Below the pieces are notes generated by a model, which saw only the letters and a list, made by a program, of their open reading frames with translations, was not told the origin of the DNA and ran no database searches. A stretch of 64,000 nt of DNA from Amycolatopsis umgeniensis (GTDB taxonomy: Bacteria; Actinomycetota; Actinomycetes; Mycobacteriales; Pseudonocardiaceae), in assembly GCF_014205155.1 (NCBI RefSeq), contig NZ_JACHMX010000001.1, positions 1,178,001-1,242,000 on the forward strand, read 5' to 3'. The stretch's first letter is position 1, and every line of letters starts with the position of its first letter. Shown piece after piece: positions 1 through 8,809 of this stretch. Position numbers and translations under genes: made by a program.

Positions 1-3000
1 CCCTTACTGGCCTTGACCGTCACCGCGCTGGCCGCCGCGGTCTGCGGGGTGACCACCGCTCCCGCCGCCACCGGCGCGGAAGTGGCCGTACCGCTGTCCG
101 TCGGCGCCGCCGCGGGCAACGCCACCCCGATCCCCGGCTTCGTGATCCAGTCCTCGGCGCAGGTCAGCGACGACTCGGCGGTGTCGAAGCCGGGCTTCCC
201 CACCTCCGGCTGGTACCCGGTGTCGTCGCGTTCGACGGTCTACGCCGGGCTGCTGCAGAACGGCAAGTACGCCGACCCCTTCTATTCCACGAACATGAAG
301 AACGTCCCGGCGGAGCAGTTCTCCGTACCGTGGTGGTACCGCACCGATCTGAACGTCGAAGACACGTCTTCGCGCACGTACCTCGACTTCAGCGGCGTGC
401 TCTCGAAGGCCGACGTCTGGGTCAACGGCACCAAGATCGCGACGAAGGACCAGGTCAACGGCGCCTACACCCGCCACGACCTGGACATCACCGCGCACGT
501 CCGCGCGGGCGTCAACAGCGTCGCGTTCAAGGTCTACCCCAACGACCCCAACAACGACCTCTCGATGGGGTGGATCGACTGGGCGCAGACCCCGCCGGAC
601 CAGAACATGGGCATCGTGCGGGACGTCCTCGTCCGGCGTGGCGGCCCGGTCGCGCTGCGCAGCGCGCACGTGGTCCAGAAGCTGAACTCGGCGCTCACCC
701 ACGCGGACCTCACGGTGAAGGCCGACGTCCGCAACGACTCGGCGAACGCGGTGCAGGCCACCGTCGCCGGCACGGTCGCGGGCAAGCCGGTCAGCCAGAC
801 CGTCTCGCTGGCCGCCAAGGAGCGCAAGACGGTCACCTTCGGCGTGGTCGGCCTCGACAACCCGAACCTCTGGTGGCCGGCCGGGATGGGTGGCCAGAAC
901 CGGTACTCCCTCGACCTGACCGCGAGCGTCGGCGGTGCGCCGTCGGACACCTCGAAGTCGAAGTTCGGTGTCCGCGACGTCAAGGCACCGCTGAACTCCA
1001 GCGGTGGACGGCAGTACAGCGTCAACGGCAAGCCGCTGATGATCAGGGGCGGCGGCTACACCCCGGACCTGTTCCTGCGCTGGAACGAGACCGCGGCGGC
1101 CGACAAGCTCAAGTACGTGCTGAACCTCGGGCTCAACACGGTCCGGCTGGAAGGCCACATCGAGCCGGACGAGTTCTTCGACCTCGCCGACGACCTCGGC
1201 GTGCTGACCATGCCCGGCTGGGAATGCTGCGACAAATGGGAAGGCCACGTCAACGGCGAGGAGAAGGGCGAGCCCTGGGTCGAATCGGACTACCCGATCG
1301 CCAAGGCTTCGATGTTCTCCGAGGCCGAGCGCCTGCGTGACCACCCGAGCGTCATCTCCTTCCACATCGGCAGCGACTTCGCGCCGGACAAGCGGATCGA
1401 GCAGGGCTACCTCGACGCGATGAAGGCCGCCGACTTCACCCTCCCGGTGATCCCGTCGGCGTCGAAGCGGCCGTCCCCGATCACGGGCGCCTCCGGGATG
1501 AAGATGAACGGCCCGTACGACTACGTCCCGCCGGTCTACTGGTACGACAAGTCGCAAAAGGACCGCGGTGGCGCCTGGAACTTCAACTCGGAGACCAGTG
1601 CCGGCGTCGACATCCCGACGATGGACACGCTCAAGCGGATGATGTCGCCGGGCGAACTGGAAACGATGTGGAAGGACCCGTCGGCGGCGCAGTATCACCG
1701 TTCCTCGTCGACGACGTTCGCGAACCTGAAGCTGTTCGGCAACGCGCTCACCAAGCGCTACGGCGCTCCGGCGGACCTGAACGACTTCGTGCGGAAGTCC
1801 CAGCTCGCGCAGTACGAGAACGTGCGTGCGGAATTCGAGTCGCACTCGCGCAACTACACCGACTCGACCAATCCCTCCACCGGGTTGATCTACTGGATGC
1901 TCAACAGCCCGTGGACCTCGTTGCACTGGCAGCTGTTCGACGCCTACATGGACCAGAACGGCGCTTACTACGGTGCGAAGAAGGCCAACGAGCCGCTGCA
2001 CATCCAGTACTCGCACGACAATCGCTCAGTCGTGGTGATCAACCAGACGCCGAACGCGGTGAGCGGGCTGACGGCGACCACGAAGCTGTACAACCTCGAC
2101 GGCACCGAGAAATACAGCAACACCAAGACCGGGGTGTCGGTCGGGGCGCTGGGCGCCAAGGCCACCGCGGTCACCGTCCCGGCGGTCAGCGGGCTGTCGA
2201 CGACCTACCTGGCGAAGCTGGTGCTCACCGACTCCTCCGGCAAGGAGGTCAGCCGGAACGTGTACTGGCTCTCCACCAAGGCGGACACGCTGAACTGGGG
2301 CGGCAGCGACTGGTACTACACGCCGCAGTCGGCCTACGCCGATCTGTCCGGGCTGAAGAACCTCGGCCAGTCCGCCGTCGGCGCGACGGCGAAGTCGGTC
2401 GCGGGTTCCGACGGCACCACCACGACGACCGTGACGCTGAAGAACACCTCGGGCGGCAAGCTCCCGGCGTTCTACGTCGACTCGAAGGTCGTGGACGCCG
2501 CGGGCAAACCGGTGCTCCCGGTGGAGTGGAACGACAACGCGGTGAGCCTGTGGCCGGGTGAAACGACCACGCTGACCGCGAAGTACCGCACCTCCGACCT
2601 CAAGGGCTCCAAGCCTTCGGTGCGGGTCTCGGGCTGGAACACCGGGACGCAGACCGTTCCCGCCGACGGTTCGGGCCCCGGCCCGAACAACCCTGTCGAC
2701 TACCAGGCCGAGGACGCCGCGGTCGTCAACGGCGCGGTGGAGTCCAACCACGCCGGGTTCACCGGCACCGGGTTCGTCAACTACGACAACGTGGCGGGCA
2801 GCTCGGTCGAGTGGACGGTCGACGTTCCGGCGGCGGGCACCTACGACGTCCTCGTCCGGTACGCCAACGGCACCACGGCGAACCGGCCGCTGGACTTCTC
2901 CGTCAACGGCTCGATCAGCGCGTCGGGTGTCGGCTTCGGCGGCACCGGCGCCTGGCCGAGCTGGACGACGAGAACCGTCAAGATGACCTTGGCGGCGGGG

Positions 3001-3069
3001 TCCAACAAGATCAAGGCGGTCGCCACCACGGCGAACGGTGGTCCCAACGTGGACAAGATCACCGTCTAG
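1..3069 (+). CDS. csxA: Exo-beta-D-glucosaminidase CsxA (GH2), 5' end cut by window
   Basis: This secreted enzyme removes glucosamine units from the non-reducing end of chitosan and its oligomers. The reading frame is open from base 1 and begins inside a signal peptide (PLLALTVTALAAAV, then an Ala-rich cleavage region near TGA-EV). The true start therefore lies just upstream; the TTG at 13 is not the start. 1022 residues are visible and about ten are missing compared with the Amycolatopsis orientalis enzyme as I recall it. GH2 sugar-binding, immunoglobulin-like and TIM-barrel parts are present. The acid/base Asp lies in SFHIGSDF (codon at 1375) and the nucleophile Glu in NFNSETS (codon at 1591); both fall at positions 469 and 541 of the A. 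orientalis numbering. The last ~125 residues, from VDYQAEDA, form a CBM35-type carbohydrate-binding module. An AraC regulator follows on the same strand, after a terminator. Confidence 0.96.
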   Translation, partial: PLLALTVTALAAAVCGVTTAPAATGAEVAVPLSVGAAAGNATPIPGFVIQSSAQVSDDSAVSKPGFPTSGWYPVSSRSTVYAGLLQNGKYADPFYSTNMKNVPAEQFSVPWWYRTDLNVEDTSSRTYLDFSGVLSKADVWVNGTKIATKDQVNGAYTRHDLDITAHVRAGVNSVAFKVYPNDPNNDLSMGWIDWAQTPPDQNMGIVRDVLVRRGGPVALRSAHVVQKLNSALTHADLTVKADVRNDSANAVQATVAGTVAGKPVSQTVSLAAKERKTVTFGVVGLDNPNLWWPAGMGGQNRYSLDLTASVGGAPSDTSKSKFGVRDVKAPLNSSGGRQYSVNGKPLMIRGGGYTPDLFLRWNETAAADKLKYVLNLGLNTVRLEGHIEPDEFFDLADDLGVLTMPGWECCDKWEGHVNGEEKGEPWVESDYPIAKASMFSEAERLRDHPSVISFHIGSDFAPDKRIEQGYLDAMKAADFTLPVIPSASKRPSPITGASGMKMNGPYDYVPPVYWYDKSQKDRGGAWNFNSETSAGVDIPTMDTLKRMMSPGELETMWKDPSAAQYHRSSSTTFANLKLFGNALTKRYGAPADLNDFVRKSQLAQYENVRAEFESHSRNYTDSTNPSTGLIYWMLNSPWTSLHWQLFDAYMDQNGAYYGAKKANEPLHIQYSHDNRSVVVINQTPNAVSGLTATTKLYNLDGTEKYSNTKTGVSVGALGAKATAVTVPAVSGLSTTYLAKLVLTDSSGKEVSRNVYWLSTKADTLNWGGSDWYYTPQSAYADLSGLKNLGQSAVGATAKSVAGSDGTTTTTVTLKNTSGGKLPAFYVDSKVVDAAGKPVLPVEWNDNAVSLWPGETTTLTAKYRTSDLKGSKPSVRVSGWNTGTQTVPADGSGPGPNNPVDYQAEDAAVVNGAVESNHAGFTGTGFVNYDNVAGSSVEWTVDVPAAGTYDVLVRYANGTTANRPLDFSVNGSISASGVGFGGTGAWPSWTTRTVKMTLAAGSNKIKAVATTANGGPNVDKITV

Positions 3070-3077
3070 CACGCCAG

Positions 3078-3109
3078 AGGCCCCCTTCGCCGCCCGGTGA
3101 AGGGGGCCT
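3078..3109 (+). terminator. Intrinsic terminator of csxA
   Basis: Perfect 11-bp inverted repeat: AGGCCCCCTTC at 3078-3088 pairs with GAAGGGGGCCT at 3099-3109, with a 10-nt loop. It starts 8 nt after the csxA stop codon and is followed by TTTC. Confidence 0.85.
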
Positions 3110-3141
3110 TTCGGCGTCCCGGCGTGGGTTACGCTTTCCGG

Positions 3142-3591
3142 GTGACCGGACAGCGTGACCCAGGCCCGCGCCTGCGCGACCTCGCCATGCTGCGACGCGT
3201 CCGCGACCGGATCGATCGCGACTACGCGCAGCCCTTGGACGTCGAGGCGCTGGCGCGCGGCGTCCACGTCTCGGCCGGGCACCTGAGCCGCGAGTTCCGC
3301 GCCGCGTACGGCGAATCGCCGTACAGCTACCTGATGACCCGCCGGATCGAGCGGGCCATGATGCTGCTGCGGCGCGGGGACATGTCGGTCACCGAGGTCT
3401 GCTTCGACGTCGGCTTCTCGTCGCTGGGCACCTTCAGCACCCGGTTCTCCGAGCTGGTCGGGATCTCGCCGAGCGCCTATCGCAAGCAGGCGGTGGAAGA
3501 GGGCCGCGGCATGCCCGGCTGCGTCGTCAAACAGGTCATGCGGCCGATCAGGAATAAAGAAGCGGCTTCTCCGCGTCCCGACCTACCTTGA
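3142..3591 (+). CDS. AraC-family transcriptional regulator (short, DNA-binding domain only)
   Basis: A 149-residue protein consisting almost entirely of the two-helix-turn-helix AraC DNA-binding domain: RVRDRIDRDYAQPLDVEALA, then HLSREFRAAYGESPYSYL, then the second HTH with CFDVGFSSLGTFSTRF and a closing GISPSAYR. There is no N-terminal sensor domain. The GTG at 3142 was chosen because the earlier in-frame codon at 3097 lies inside the csxA terminator. The stop overlaps the region just upstream of the VOC gene (ATG at 3597), so the two are probably co-transcribed. The paired VOC protein may bind or modify the inducer or be the regulated target; that is inference from context only. Confidence 0.85.
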   Translation: MTGQRDPGPRLRDLAMLRRVRDRIDRDYAQPLDVEALARGVHVSAGHLSREFRAAYGESPYSYLMTRRIERAMMLLRRGDMSVTEVCFDVGFSSLGTFSTRFSELVGISPSAYRKQAVEEGRGMPGCVVKQVMRPIRNKEAASPRPDLP

Positions 3592-3596
3592 TCCTC

Positions 3597-3992
3597 ATGA
3601 CCCTCTCGATTCACGCGTCCTTCCTCCCCAGCGACGATCTCGAGGCCTCTCTTTCCTTCTATCGCGACATCTTGGGCTTCGAAGTGCGTGACGAAGGCGC
3701 GCTGCGGGTGACCGTCGGCCCGCCGGGCCAGCCGGGGACGTCGCTCGTGCTCCATTCCCCGGTCGCCGATCCGGAGATCACCGCCGAGGAACGCGCCACG
3801 ATCGCCGAACTGATGGCCAAGGGCAGCTACGCGACCGTCGTGCTCTCCACGCGGGACCTGATCGCGACGTTCGACCGGATCCAGGCGACCGGCGCGGACG
3901 TCGTCCAGGAGCCGCTCGACCAGCCCTGGGGCGTCCGCGACTGCGCTTTCCGCGACCCGGCGGGCACCCTGGTGCGTATCGAACAGCGGTAG
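3597..3992 (+). CDS. VOC/glyoxalase-like domain protein
   Basis: A 131-residue single-domain protein of the vicinal oxygen chelate superfamily (glyoxalase, bleomycin-resistance and dioxygenase fold). Visible hallmarks are the opening beta strand with DLEASLSFYRDILGFEV, the middle region with LVLHSP, and the closing CAFRDPAGTLVRIEQ, whose Glu is a usual metal ligand. The ATG at 3597 is preferred to the TTG at 3588, which overlaps the stop of the AraC gene. The substrate cannot be read from the sequence. It sits 5 nt after the AraC regulator and likely shares its transcript. Confidence 0.85.
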   Translation: MTLSIHASFLPSDDLEASLSFYRDILGFEVRDEGALRVTVGPPGQPGTSLVLHSPVADPEITAEERATIAELMAKGSYATVVLSTRDLIATFDRIQATGADVVQEPLDQPWGVRDCAFRDPAGTLVRIEQR

Positions 3993-4029
3993 CCGGGCCT
4001 CGGTGCGCGCGCACCGGGGCTCTCGGGTG

Positions 4030-5901
4030 ATGATGAGCGGCGTGGAGATCGCGGTAGAACTCGTGGCACTGGTGGTGGCCGTCCTCCTGGTCACCGCCGC
4101 GGCGCGGAAACTCGACTGGTCGGCGCCCCTGTGCCTGATCGCGGTCGGGGTCGTCGCTTCGTACGTCCCCGGCGTCCCGGAGTACGAACTGGACCCGGAG
4201 GTCGTCCTGCTGGGGCTGCTGCCCCCGTTGCTGTACGCGACCGCGATCCGCACCTCGCTGATCGACTTCCGCCGCAACCGCGGGCCGATCCTGCTGCTTT
4301 CGGTGGGTCTCGTCATCTTCACCACGGCCGCGGTCGGTGTCGTGGCGTGGCTGGTGATCCCCGGTCTGCCGCTCGCCGCCGGGCTCGCGATCGGCGCGGT
4401 GGTGGCCCCGCCCGACGCGGTCGCGGCCACCGCCGTCGCGCGCAAGGTCGGGATGCCGCGCAAGCTGACCAGGCTGCTGGAGGGCGAAAGTCTGTTCAAC
4501 GACGCGGCCGCGCTGGTCGCGTTGCGGACCGCCATCGCGGCCATCGCCGGTTCGGTCAGCCTGCTGCAGGTGGGCGGGGACTTCCTGCTCGCCGCGGGTG
4601 GCGGGCTGGTGATCGGTTTCGCCGTCGGCGCGCTCGCGGCGATGATCCGCACCCGGCTCGAGGATCCGGTCAGCGACACCGCGCTTTCGCTGGTGGTCCC
4701 GTTCGTCGCCTACCTCGCCGCCGAGGCGATCCACGGTTCGGGAGTGATCGCCGTGGTCGTCGCGGGCCTGATCCTCGGGCACAAGGCGCCCAGCATGCTC
4801 TCGGGCCGCTCCCGGCTGGCGAGCAGGCTGAACTGGCAGACCATCCAGTTCCTGCTGGAGAACATCGTCTTCCTGCTGATCGGGCTGCAGGTCCGCCGGA
4901 TCATGACCGAAGTCGGCGACAGCGGGCTGAGCGCGCTCCAGCTCGTCCTGATCTGCGTCGCCACACTCGCCGCGACGATCCTCACCCGCGTCGTCTGGAT
5001 GGTCGGCATCGGCCTGACGCGACGCGTGTTCCGCCGTCACGCCTGGCCGTGGCGGTACTCGACGGTGATCGCCTGGGCGGGGATGCGCGGGGTCGTCACG
5101 CTCGCGGCCGCGTTCGTGCTGCCGGCGGACACCCCGCAACGGGCCGTGCTGGTGCTGGTCGCGTTCGTGGTGGTGGCGGGAACGCTGCTGCTGCACGGGA
5201 CGACGCTGCCGATTCTGGTCCGCCGCCTGAAACTGCCCCCGCCCGATCCCGCCGAGGACGCGCTTCAGGAGGCCGCCGTCCTCAACGACATGACGCGGGC
5301 CGCGCTCCAGGAGCTGGAGAAGATCCGGACCCCCGAGGATCCGGACGACATCGTCGAACGGCTGCGCAGCAGGCTCCAGCATCGCTCCGACTCGGCTTGG
5401 GAGGAGCTCGGCAGGCAGAGCGCGCTGACCGAAACGCCGAGCGACGCCTATCGCCGCCTGCGGTTGAGGCTGCTCGAAGTCGAGCGGGAGAAGTTCCTGG
5501 AGGCGCGCGACTCCGGGATGGCCGATGATGATGTCCTGCGCCGGATCCTCGAACGCCTCGACATCGAGGAATCCATGCTGGACAGGGAGGAGGAGGCCGT
5601 GCCGGACTCCGATCGGGAACTGCGGACACCCGCCGCGACGGCGGGATCCTGCAAACATCTGACCAAGGAGTGGCCAGAAGTCCAGCCTAGTGCTCCGGAC
5701 GTGTGCGCCGTCTGCGTCGAGAACGGGATGACCTGGGTCCACCTGCGCGAATGCGTCAAATGCGGGAACGTCGCCTGCTGCGACTCCTCACCGGGCAAGC
5801 ACGCGACCGAGCACTTCCACGAAACCCTGCATCCGGTGATGCGCAGCCACGAGCCCGGCGAGACCTGGCGCTGGTGCTTCGTGGACAAACAACTGGGCTA
5901 G
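4030..5901 (+). CDS. CPA1 Na+/H+ antiporter with C-terminal UBP-type zinc finger
   Basis: A 623-residue integral membrane protein. Residues ~1-410 form the 12-or-so-helix cation:proton antiporter domain of the CPA1 (NhaP/NHE) family, with VVAPPDAVAATAVARK and the conserved LLEGESLFNDAAALV motif, whose Glu/Asn/Asp residues are part of the ion site. A hydrophilic, charged, probably helical linker follows. The C-terminal ~85 residues are a UBP-type zinc finger: CKH, CAVC, CVKCGNVACC and paired His in HATEHFHETLHPV. In eukaryotes this finger binds ubiquitin C-termini; its bacterial role is unknown. ATG at 4030 or the adjacent 4033 is preferred over 4003. The stop is 18 nt before the phosphatase gene. 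Confidence 0.9.
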   Translation: MMSGVEIAVELVALVVAVLLVTAAARKLDWSAPLCLIAVGVVASYVPGVPEYELDPEVVLLGLLPPLLYATAIRTSLIDFRRNRGPILLLSVGLVIFTTAAVGVVAWLVIPGLPLAAGLAIGAVVAPPDAVAATAVARKVGMPRKLTRLLEGESLFNDAAALVALRTAIAAIAGSVSLLQVGGDFLLAAGGGLVIGFAVGALAAMIRTRLEDPVSDTALSLVVPFVAYLAAEAIHGSGVIAVVVAGLILGHKAPSMLSGRSRLASRLNWQTIQFLLENIVFLLIGLQVRRIMTEVGDSGLSALQLVLICVATLAATILTRVVWMVGIGLTRRVFRRHAWPWRYSTVIAWAGMRGVVTLAAAFVLPADTPQRAVLVLVAFVVVAGTLLLHGTTLPILVRRLKLPPPDPAEDALQEAAVLNDMTRAALQELEKIRTPEDPDDIVERLRSRLQHRSDSAWEELGRQSALTETPSDAYRRLRLRLLEVEREKFLEARDSGMADDDVLRRILERLDIEESMLDREEEAVPDSDRELRTPAATAGSCKHLTKEWPEVQPSAPDVCAVCVENGMTWVHLRECVKCGNVACCDSSPGKHATEHFHETLHPVMRSHEPGETWRWCFVDKQLG

Positions 5902-5919
5902 CTCGGTATCGTCCGATGC

Positions 5920-6606
5920 ATGAGCACGCCAGAGCAGGAGATCGAATACCGCCAGCACCGGTTCTCGCCCCCTCCGGGATCGACCGAGATCTTCCTCGTC
6001 CGCCACGGTGAATCGGCCCCGGCGAAGGGCGACGCGCCGTTCGACCTCGTCGACGGGCAGGCCGATCCGGACCTCGCGCCGGAGGGCAGGGACCACGCCG
6101 AAAGGGTGGGGCGCCGTCTGGCGGACGAGCGGATCTCCGCGCTGTACGTGACGACGCTTCGCCGGACCTCGCAGACCGCGGCGCCGTTGGCGGCGAAGCT
6201 CGGGCTCACTCCGGAGGTCGAAGCCGACCTGCGGGAGATCCACCTCGGCGACTGGGAGAACGGGCTCTTCCGCCGCTACACCCACGAAGGCCACCCGATC
6301 ATCGAAAAGCTGTGGCGGGAACAGCGCTGGGACGTCATCCCCAGCGCCGAGACGATGGAGACGTTCAACGGCAGGCTCCGCGCGGCCATCGGCAGGCTCG
6401 CGGCGGCCAACCCGGACCGGAGGATCGCCGTGTTCACCCACGGCGGTGTCATCGGCGAAATCTTCGCGAACGCCAGCGCCGCGAAGAACCGGTTCGCGTT
6501 CCTCGGGGCGGACAACGGCTCGATCTCACATCTGGTGGTGTCCGGCGACGACTGGATGGTGCGGCGGTTCAACGACACGTCGCATCTTCAGTCGCCTTTC
6601 GGCTGA
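5920..6606 (+). CDS. Histidine phosphatase superfamily (phosphoglycerate mutase-like)
   Basis: A 228-residue cytoplasmic protein. The phosphohistidine motif LVRHGES is at residues 26-32 (His29), the second catalytic His is in FTHGGVIG near residue 176, and the supporting Arg is in TTLRRTSQTA. The Glu of LREIHLGDWE is typical of branch-1 members. The exact substrate (phosphosugar, cofactor phosphate or other) cannot be decided. The ATG start lies 18 nt after the antiporter stop, suggesting one transcript. The 3' end overlaps the convergent FetB-like permease by 38 nt. Confidence 0.9.
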   Translation: MSTPEQEIEYRQHRFSPPPGSTEIFLVRHGESAPAKGDAPFDLVDGQADPDLAPEGRDHAERVGRRLADERISALYVTTLRRTSQTAAPLAAKLGLTPEVEADLREIHLGDWENGLFRRYTHEGHPIIEKLWREQRWDVIPSAETMETFNGRLRAAIGRLAAANPDRRIAVFTHGGVIGEIFANASAAKNRFAFLGADNGSISHLVVSGDDWMVRRFNDTSHLQSPFG

Positions 6607-7336
6607 TCCGGCCGGCCGCGACCAGGTGCACGGCGACCAGGACCGCGACGGCTTCCGCCGCCAGCAGCCCGATGAGCACGAGCACCTGGGTCACCCCGGC
6701 CTGCAGCGGCCCGGCGCCACCGAGGAGGACACCGACGTAGGCGCCGGGAAGGGTCACCAGGCCGACGGTGCGCGTCTGGTCGAGCGCGGGGATCAGCGCG
6801 TGCCCCGCCGAAGGGCGGCAGATCTCGAGCGCGGCGGGACGGCGGAGAAAACCCAGCGCCAGCGCGGCTTCGTACTCGCCGTGCCGGGACACGAGCTCGT
6901 CCAGGGCGCGCCTCGCCGCTTGGGAGGTCGCGGACATCGCGCCGCCGATGACGATCCCGGCGATCGGGACGATCGCGATGGGCCGCCACGGGACCACCCC
7001 GGTCGCGAGGACGAGCGTCAGCACCGGCACCACACCGGACGCGATGGCGAGCGCGACCCACACGAGATCCTTGGCCACCCCGATCCGGCGCGCCGAGGTG
7101 ACCGCCGCGATCACGAACATCAGCAACACGAACCCGCCGGTCAGCCAGCCCGATTTCAGGATCCCGACGATCACCAGCGAGACAGCGGCGAGTTGCACGA
7201 CGGCGCGCGCGGCCGCGAACAGCACCGCCTTGCCCTGTCCCAACCGACCGAACTGCACGACTGCCGCGCCGAAGACGGCCAGCACGGCCAAGACCACGGC
7301 GAGCACGGGACCGAAAGCGATCGCACCATCCGTCAC
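6569..7336 (-). CDS. FetB-like (UPF0014) ABC transporter permease
   Basis: A 255-residue membrane protein with about seven hydrophobic helices, matching the YbbM/FetB family of permeases linked to iron export in enterobacteria. Family marks seen are GQGKAVLFAAARAVVQLAAVSLV near the N-terminus, the VPIAGIVIGGAMSATS segment, and the long cytoplasmic loop with EYEAALALGF and LIPALDQTRTVGLVTLPGAYVGVLLGG. No ATP-binding partner (FetA) is encoded next to it, so it either uses a distant ATPase or works alone. The only gene close upstream on this strand is the MmpS-like gene, 27 nt away. Confidence 0.88.
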   Translation of the reverse strand: MTDGAIAFGPVLAVVLAVLAVFGAAVVQFGRLGQGKAVLFAAARAVVQLAAVSLVIVGILKSGWLTGGFVLLMFVIAAVTSARRIGVAKDLVWVALAIASGVVPVLTLVLATGVVPWRPIAIVPIAGIVIGGAMSATSQAARRALDELVSRHGEYEAALALGFLRRPAALEICRPSAGHALIPALDQTRTVGLVTLPGAYVGVLLGGAGPLQAGVTQVLVLIGLLAAEAVAVLVAVHLVAAGRISRKATEDATCR

Positions 7337-7363
7337 GCGGATGATCCTGCCGCAGAGCGGGGA

Positions 7364-7849
7364 TCAGGACGTGCAGGTCACCGGCGCGCCCGCGGCGGGG
7401 GCGGTGCGGTCGCTGACGACCTCGCCGTCGACGAGGATCCGGCACCGCAACGCGCCGCTGCCCGTGCCCTGCGCGGAGAGACTGTAGAACTCGTCGCGGC
7501 CTTCTTGGCTCGCGCGCTCGAAGGTGGTGCTCCACGGCGTCGTCACTTCGGTCTTCTGCATGAGCTCAGAGCCCTGCGCGACGTACGTGACGTTCTGAGC
7601 GCCCTTCGCGCCGGAAAGCTCGTAGACGACCGAGTGCGTCACGGTGCGCACGGCGGCCGCGGCCTGTTCGACCTGCGGCGCGGGCGGGTTCTGCACCGGC
7701 TTGGACGCCTTCGGCAGCACATAACTGGTCAGGGTGACGGCGACGGCCATCACACCCAGCACGACCACGATGGTCCCGAGCGGCTTCAGCCTGCCCGGGG
7801 CACCCTGCGCCGGCACCGATGCCGGAGGGGTCGCGGTGGGAACACCCAT
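7364..7849 (-). CDS. MmpS-family membrane-anchored accessory protein
   Basis: A 161-residue protein with a Pro/Ala-rich cytoplasmic N-terminus, one membrane helix (PLGTIVVVLGVMAVAVTL, residues ~23-42) and an exported C-terminal domain of beta-sandwich type. The exported part carries the MmpS pattern: VVYELSG, NVTYVA, the TTPWSTTF strand, then ALRCRILVDGEVV and a terminal Cys likely disulphide-bonded to the one in LRC. In mycobacteria MmpS proteins assist MmpL lipid exporters, but no MmpL gene lies in the window. It probably shares a transcript with the FetB-like permease downstream. Confidence 0.8.
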   Translation of the reverse strand: MGVPTATPPASVPAQGAPGRLKPLGTIVVVLGVMAVAVTLTSYVLPKASKPVQNPPAPQVEQAAAAVRTVTHSVVYELSGAKGAQNVTYVAQGSELMQKTEVTTPWSTTFERASQEGRDEFYSLSAQGTGSGALRCRILVDGEVVSDRTAPAAGAPVTCTS

Positions 7850-8080
7850 GGAGAGGTCTTCTCTCGTCCGAGCGCACTTCCAACGAGTGCGTCGACTACT
7901 TCTCGTTCCAACGTGACTCCGCGTTAGCCGTTATCGGGAAGAAACCCGATATTCACCCTTTTGGGTGCCCTAAACGCCGAGGAACACCTGGTCATGGGGC
8001 GATTGGCGTAAACAGACTGAGCCGGATAGCTCACTTTGAGTGATATGCCCGGCGGACTTCTGTCGTACCCCCGGGGCATC

Positions 8081-8809
8081 ATGGCAACCGTGTATCGCGA
8101 GACGACGGCACCCGGTGAGCTGGAGGGCGTGGTGCGCTGCCGGTGGGAGGACACGGGCCGGGCGCCGAAGCGGATCGTGCCCGACGGCTGCGTCGACCTC
8201 GTGGAGAGCGGCGGCGAGGTCTTCGTCGCCGGGCCGGACACCACGGCCTGGACCTGGGAGACGCCGCCCGGTGTCCGGGCGCGCGGCGTGCGGTTCGCGC
8301 CAGGCAGGGCACACGACGTCCTGGGGCTGGGTGCCGACGAGCTGCGTGATCAGCGTGTCCCCCTTCGCGACCTGTGGGGCAAGGAGGGCGAACTGCTGGC
8401 CGAGCGGGTGCTGCGGGGCGCCGCTTCGCTCTCCGACGTCGTCGCTGAACGCCGGACCGGACGAGGCGACCGGGAGATCGCGGAACTGATCGCCCGGCTC
8501 GACCGCGGTGTCCCCCGGGTCTCCGCCGCGCTGGCGCCGTTCTCGACCGGGGAACGGCAGTTGCGGCGGCGATTCACCCTCGCGGTCGGCTACGGCCCGG
8601 CGACGTACCTGCGCGTCACGCGGTTCCAACGTGCCATCGGGCTCGCCGGGAAGGCGCCGGATCTCGCCTCGCTGGCCTTCGAGGCCGGTTACGCCGACCA
8701 GGCCCACCTGAGCCGGGATTGCCGCGAGTTCGCCGGGGTTCAGGCGAGGGAGTTCTTCCGCGCCAAAAAGTGCGATATGTCCATTGTGGACCGGTACAGC
8801 GCGCGGTAG
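8081..8809 (+). CDS. AraC-like regulator with N-terminal DUF6597-type sensor
   Basis: A 242-residue protein. The N-terminal ~110 residues (YRETTAPGELEGVVRCRW, IVPDGCVDLV, FAPGRAHDVLG) form the beta-rich sensor half typical of this subgroup. The C-terminal half is an AraC-type double HTH with a degenerate first helix pair (FSTGERQLRRRFTLAVGYGPATYLRVTRFQRAI) and a clear second one (LASLAFEAGYADQAHLSRDCREFAGVQAREF). The ATG at 8081 is chosen over the upstream in-frame GTG at 8036. The last 70 nt overlap the convergent sugar kinase, a configuration in which the two transcripts could interfere. The inducer is unknown. Confidence 0.85.
   Translation: MATVYRETTAPGELEGVVRCRWEDTGRAPKRIVPDGCVDLVESGGEVFVAGPDTTAWTWETPPGVRARGVRFAPGRAHDVLGLGADELRDQRVPLRDLWGKEGELLAERVLRGAASLSDVVAERRTGRGDREIAELIARLDRGVPRVSAALAPFSTGERQLRRRFTLAVGYGPATYLRVTRFQRAIGLAGKAPDLASLAFEAGYADQAHLSRDCREFAGVQAREFFRAKKCDMSIVDRYSAR

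Noticed and set aside
7850..8080. ECF-sigma-like GGAAC/CGTT promoter before the MmpS gene
   Set aside because: The two boxes are about 20 nt apart, too far for the usual 15-17 nt spacing.
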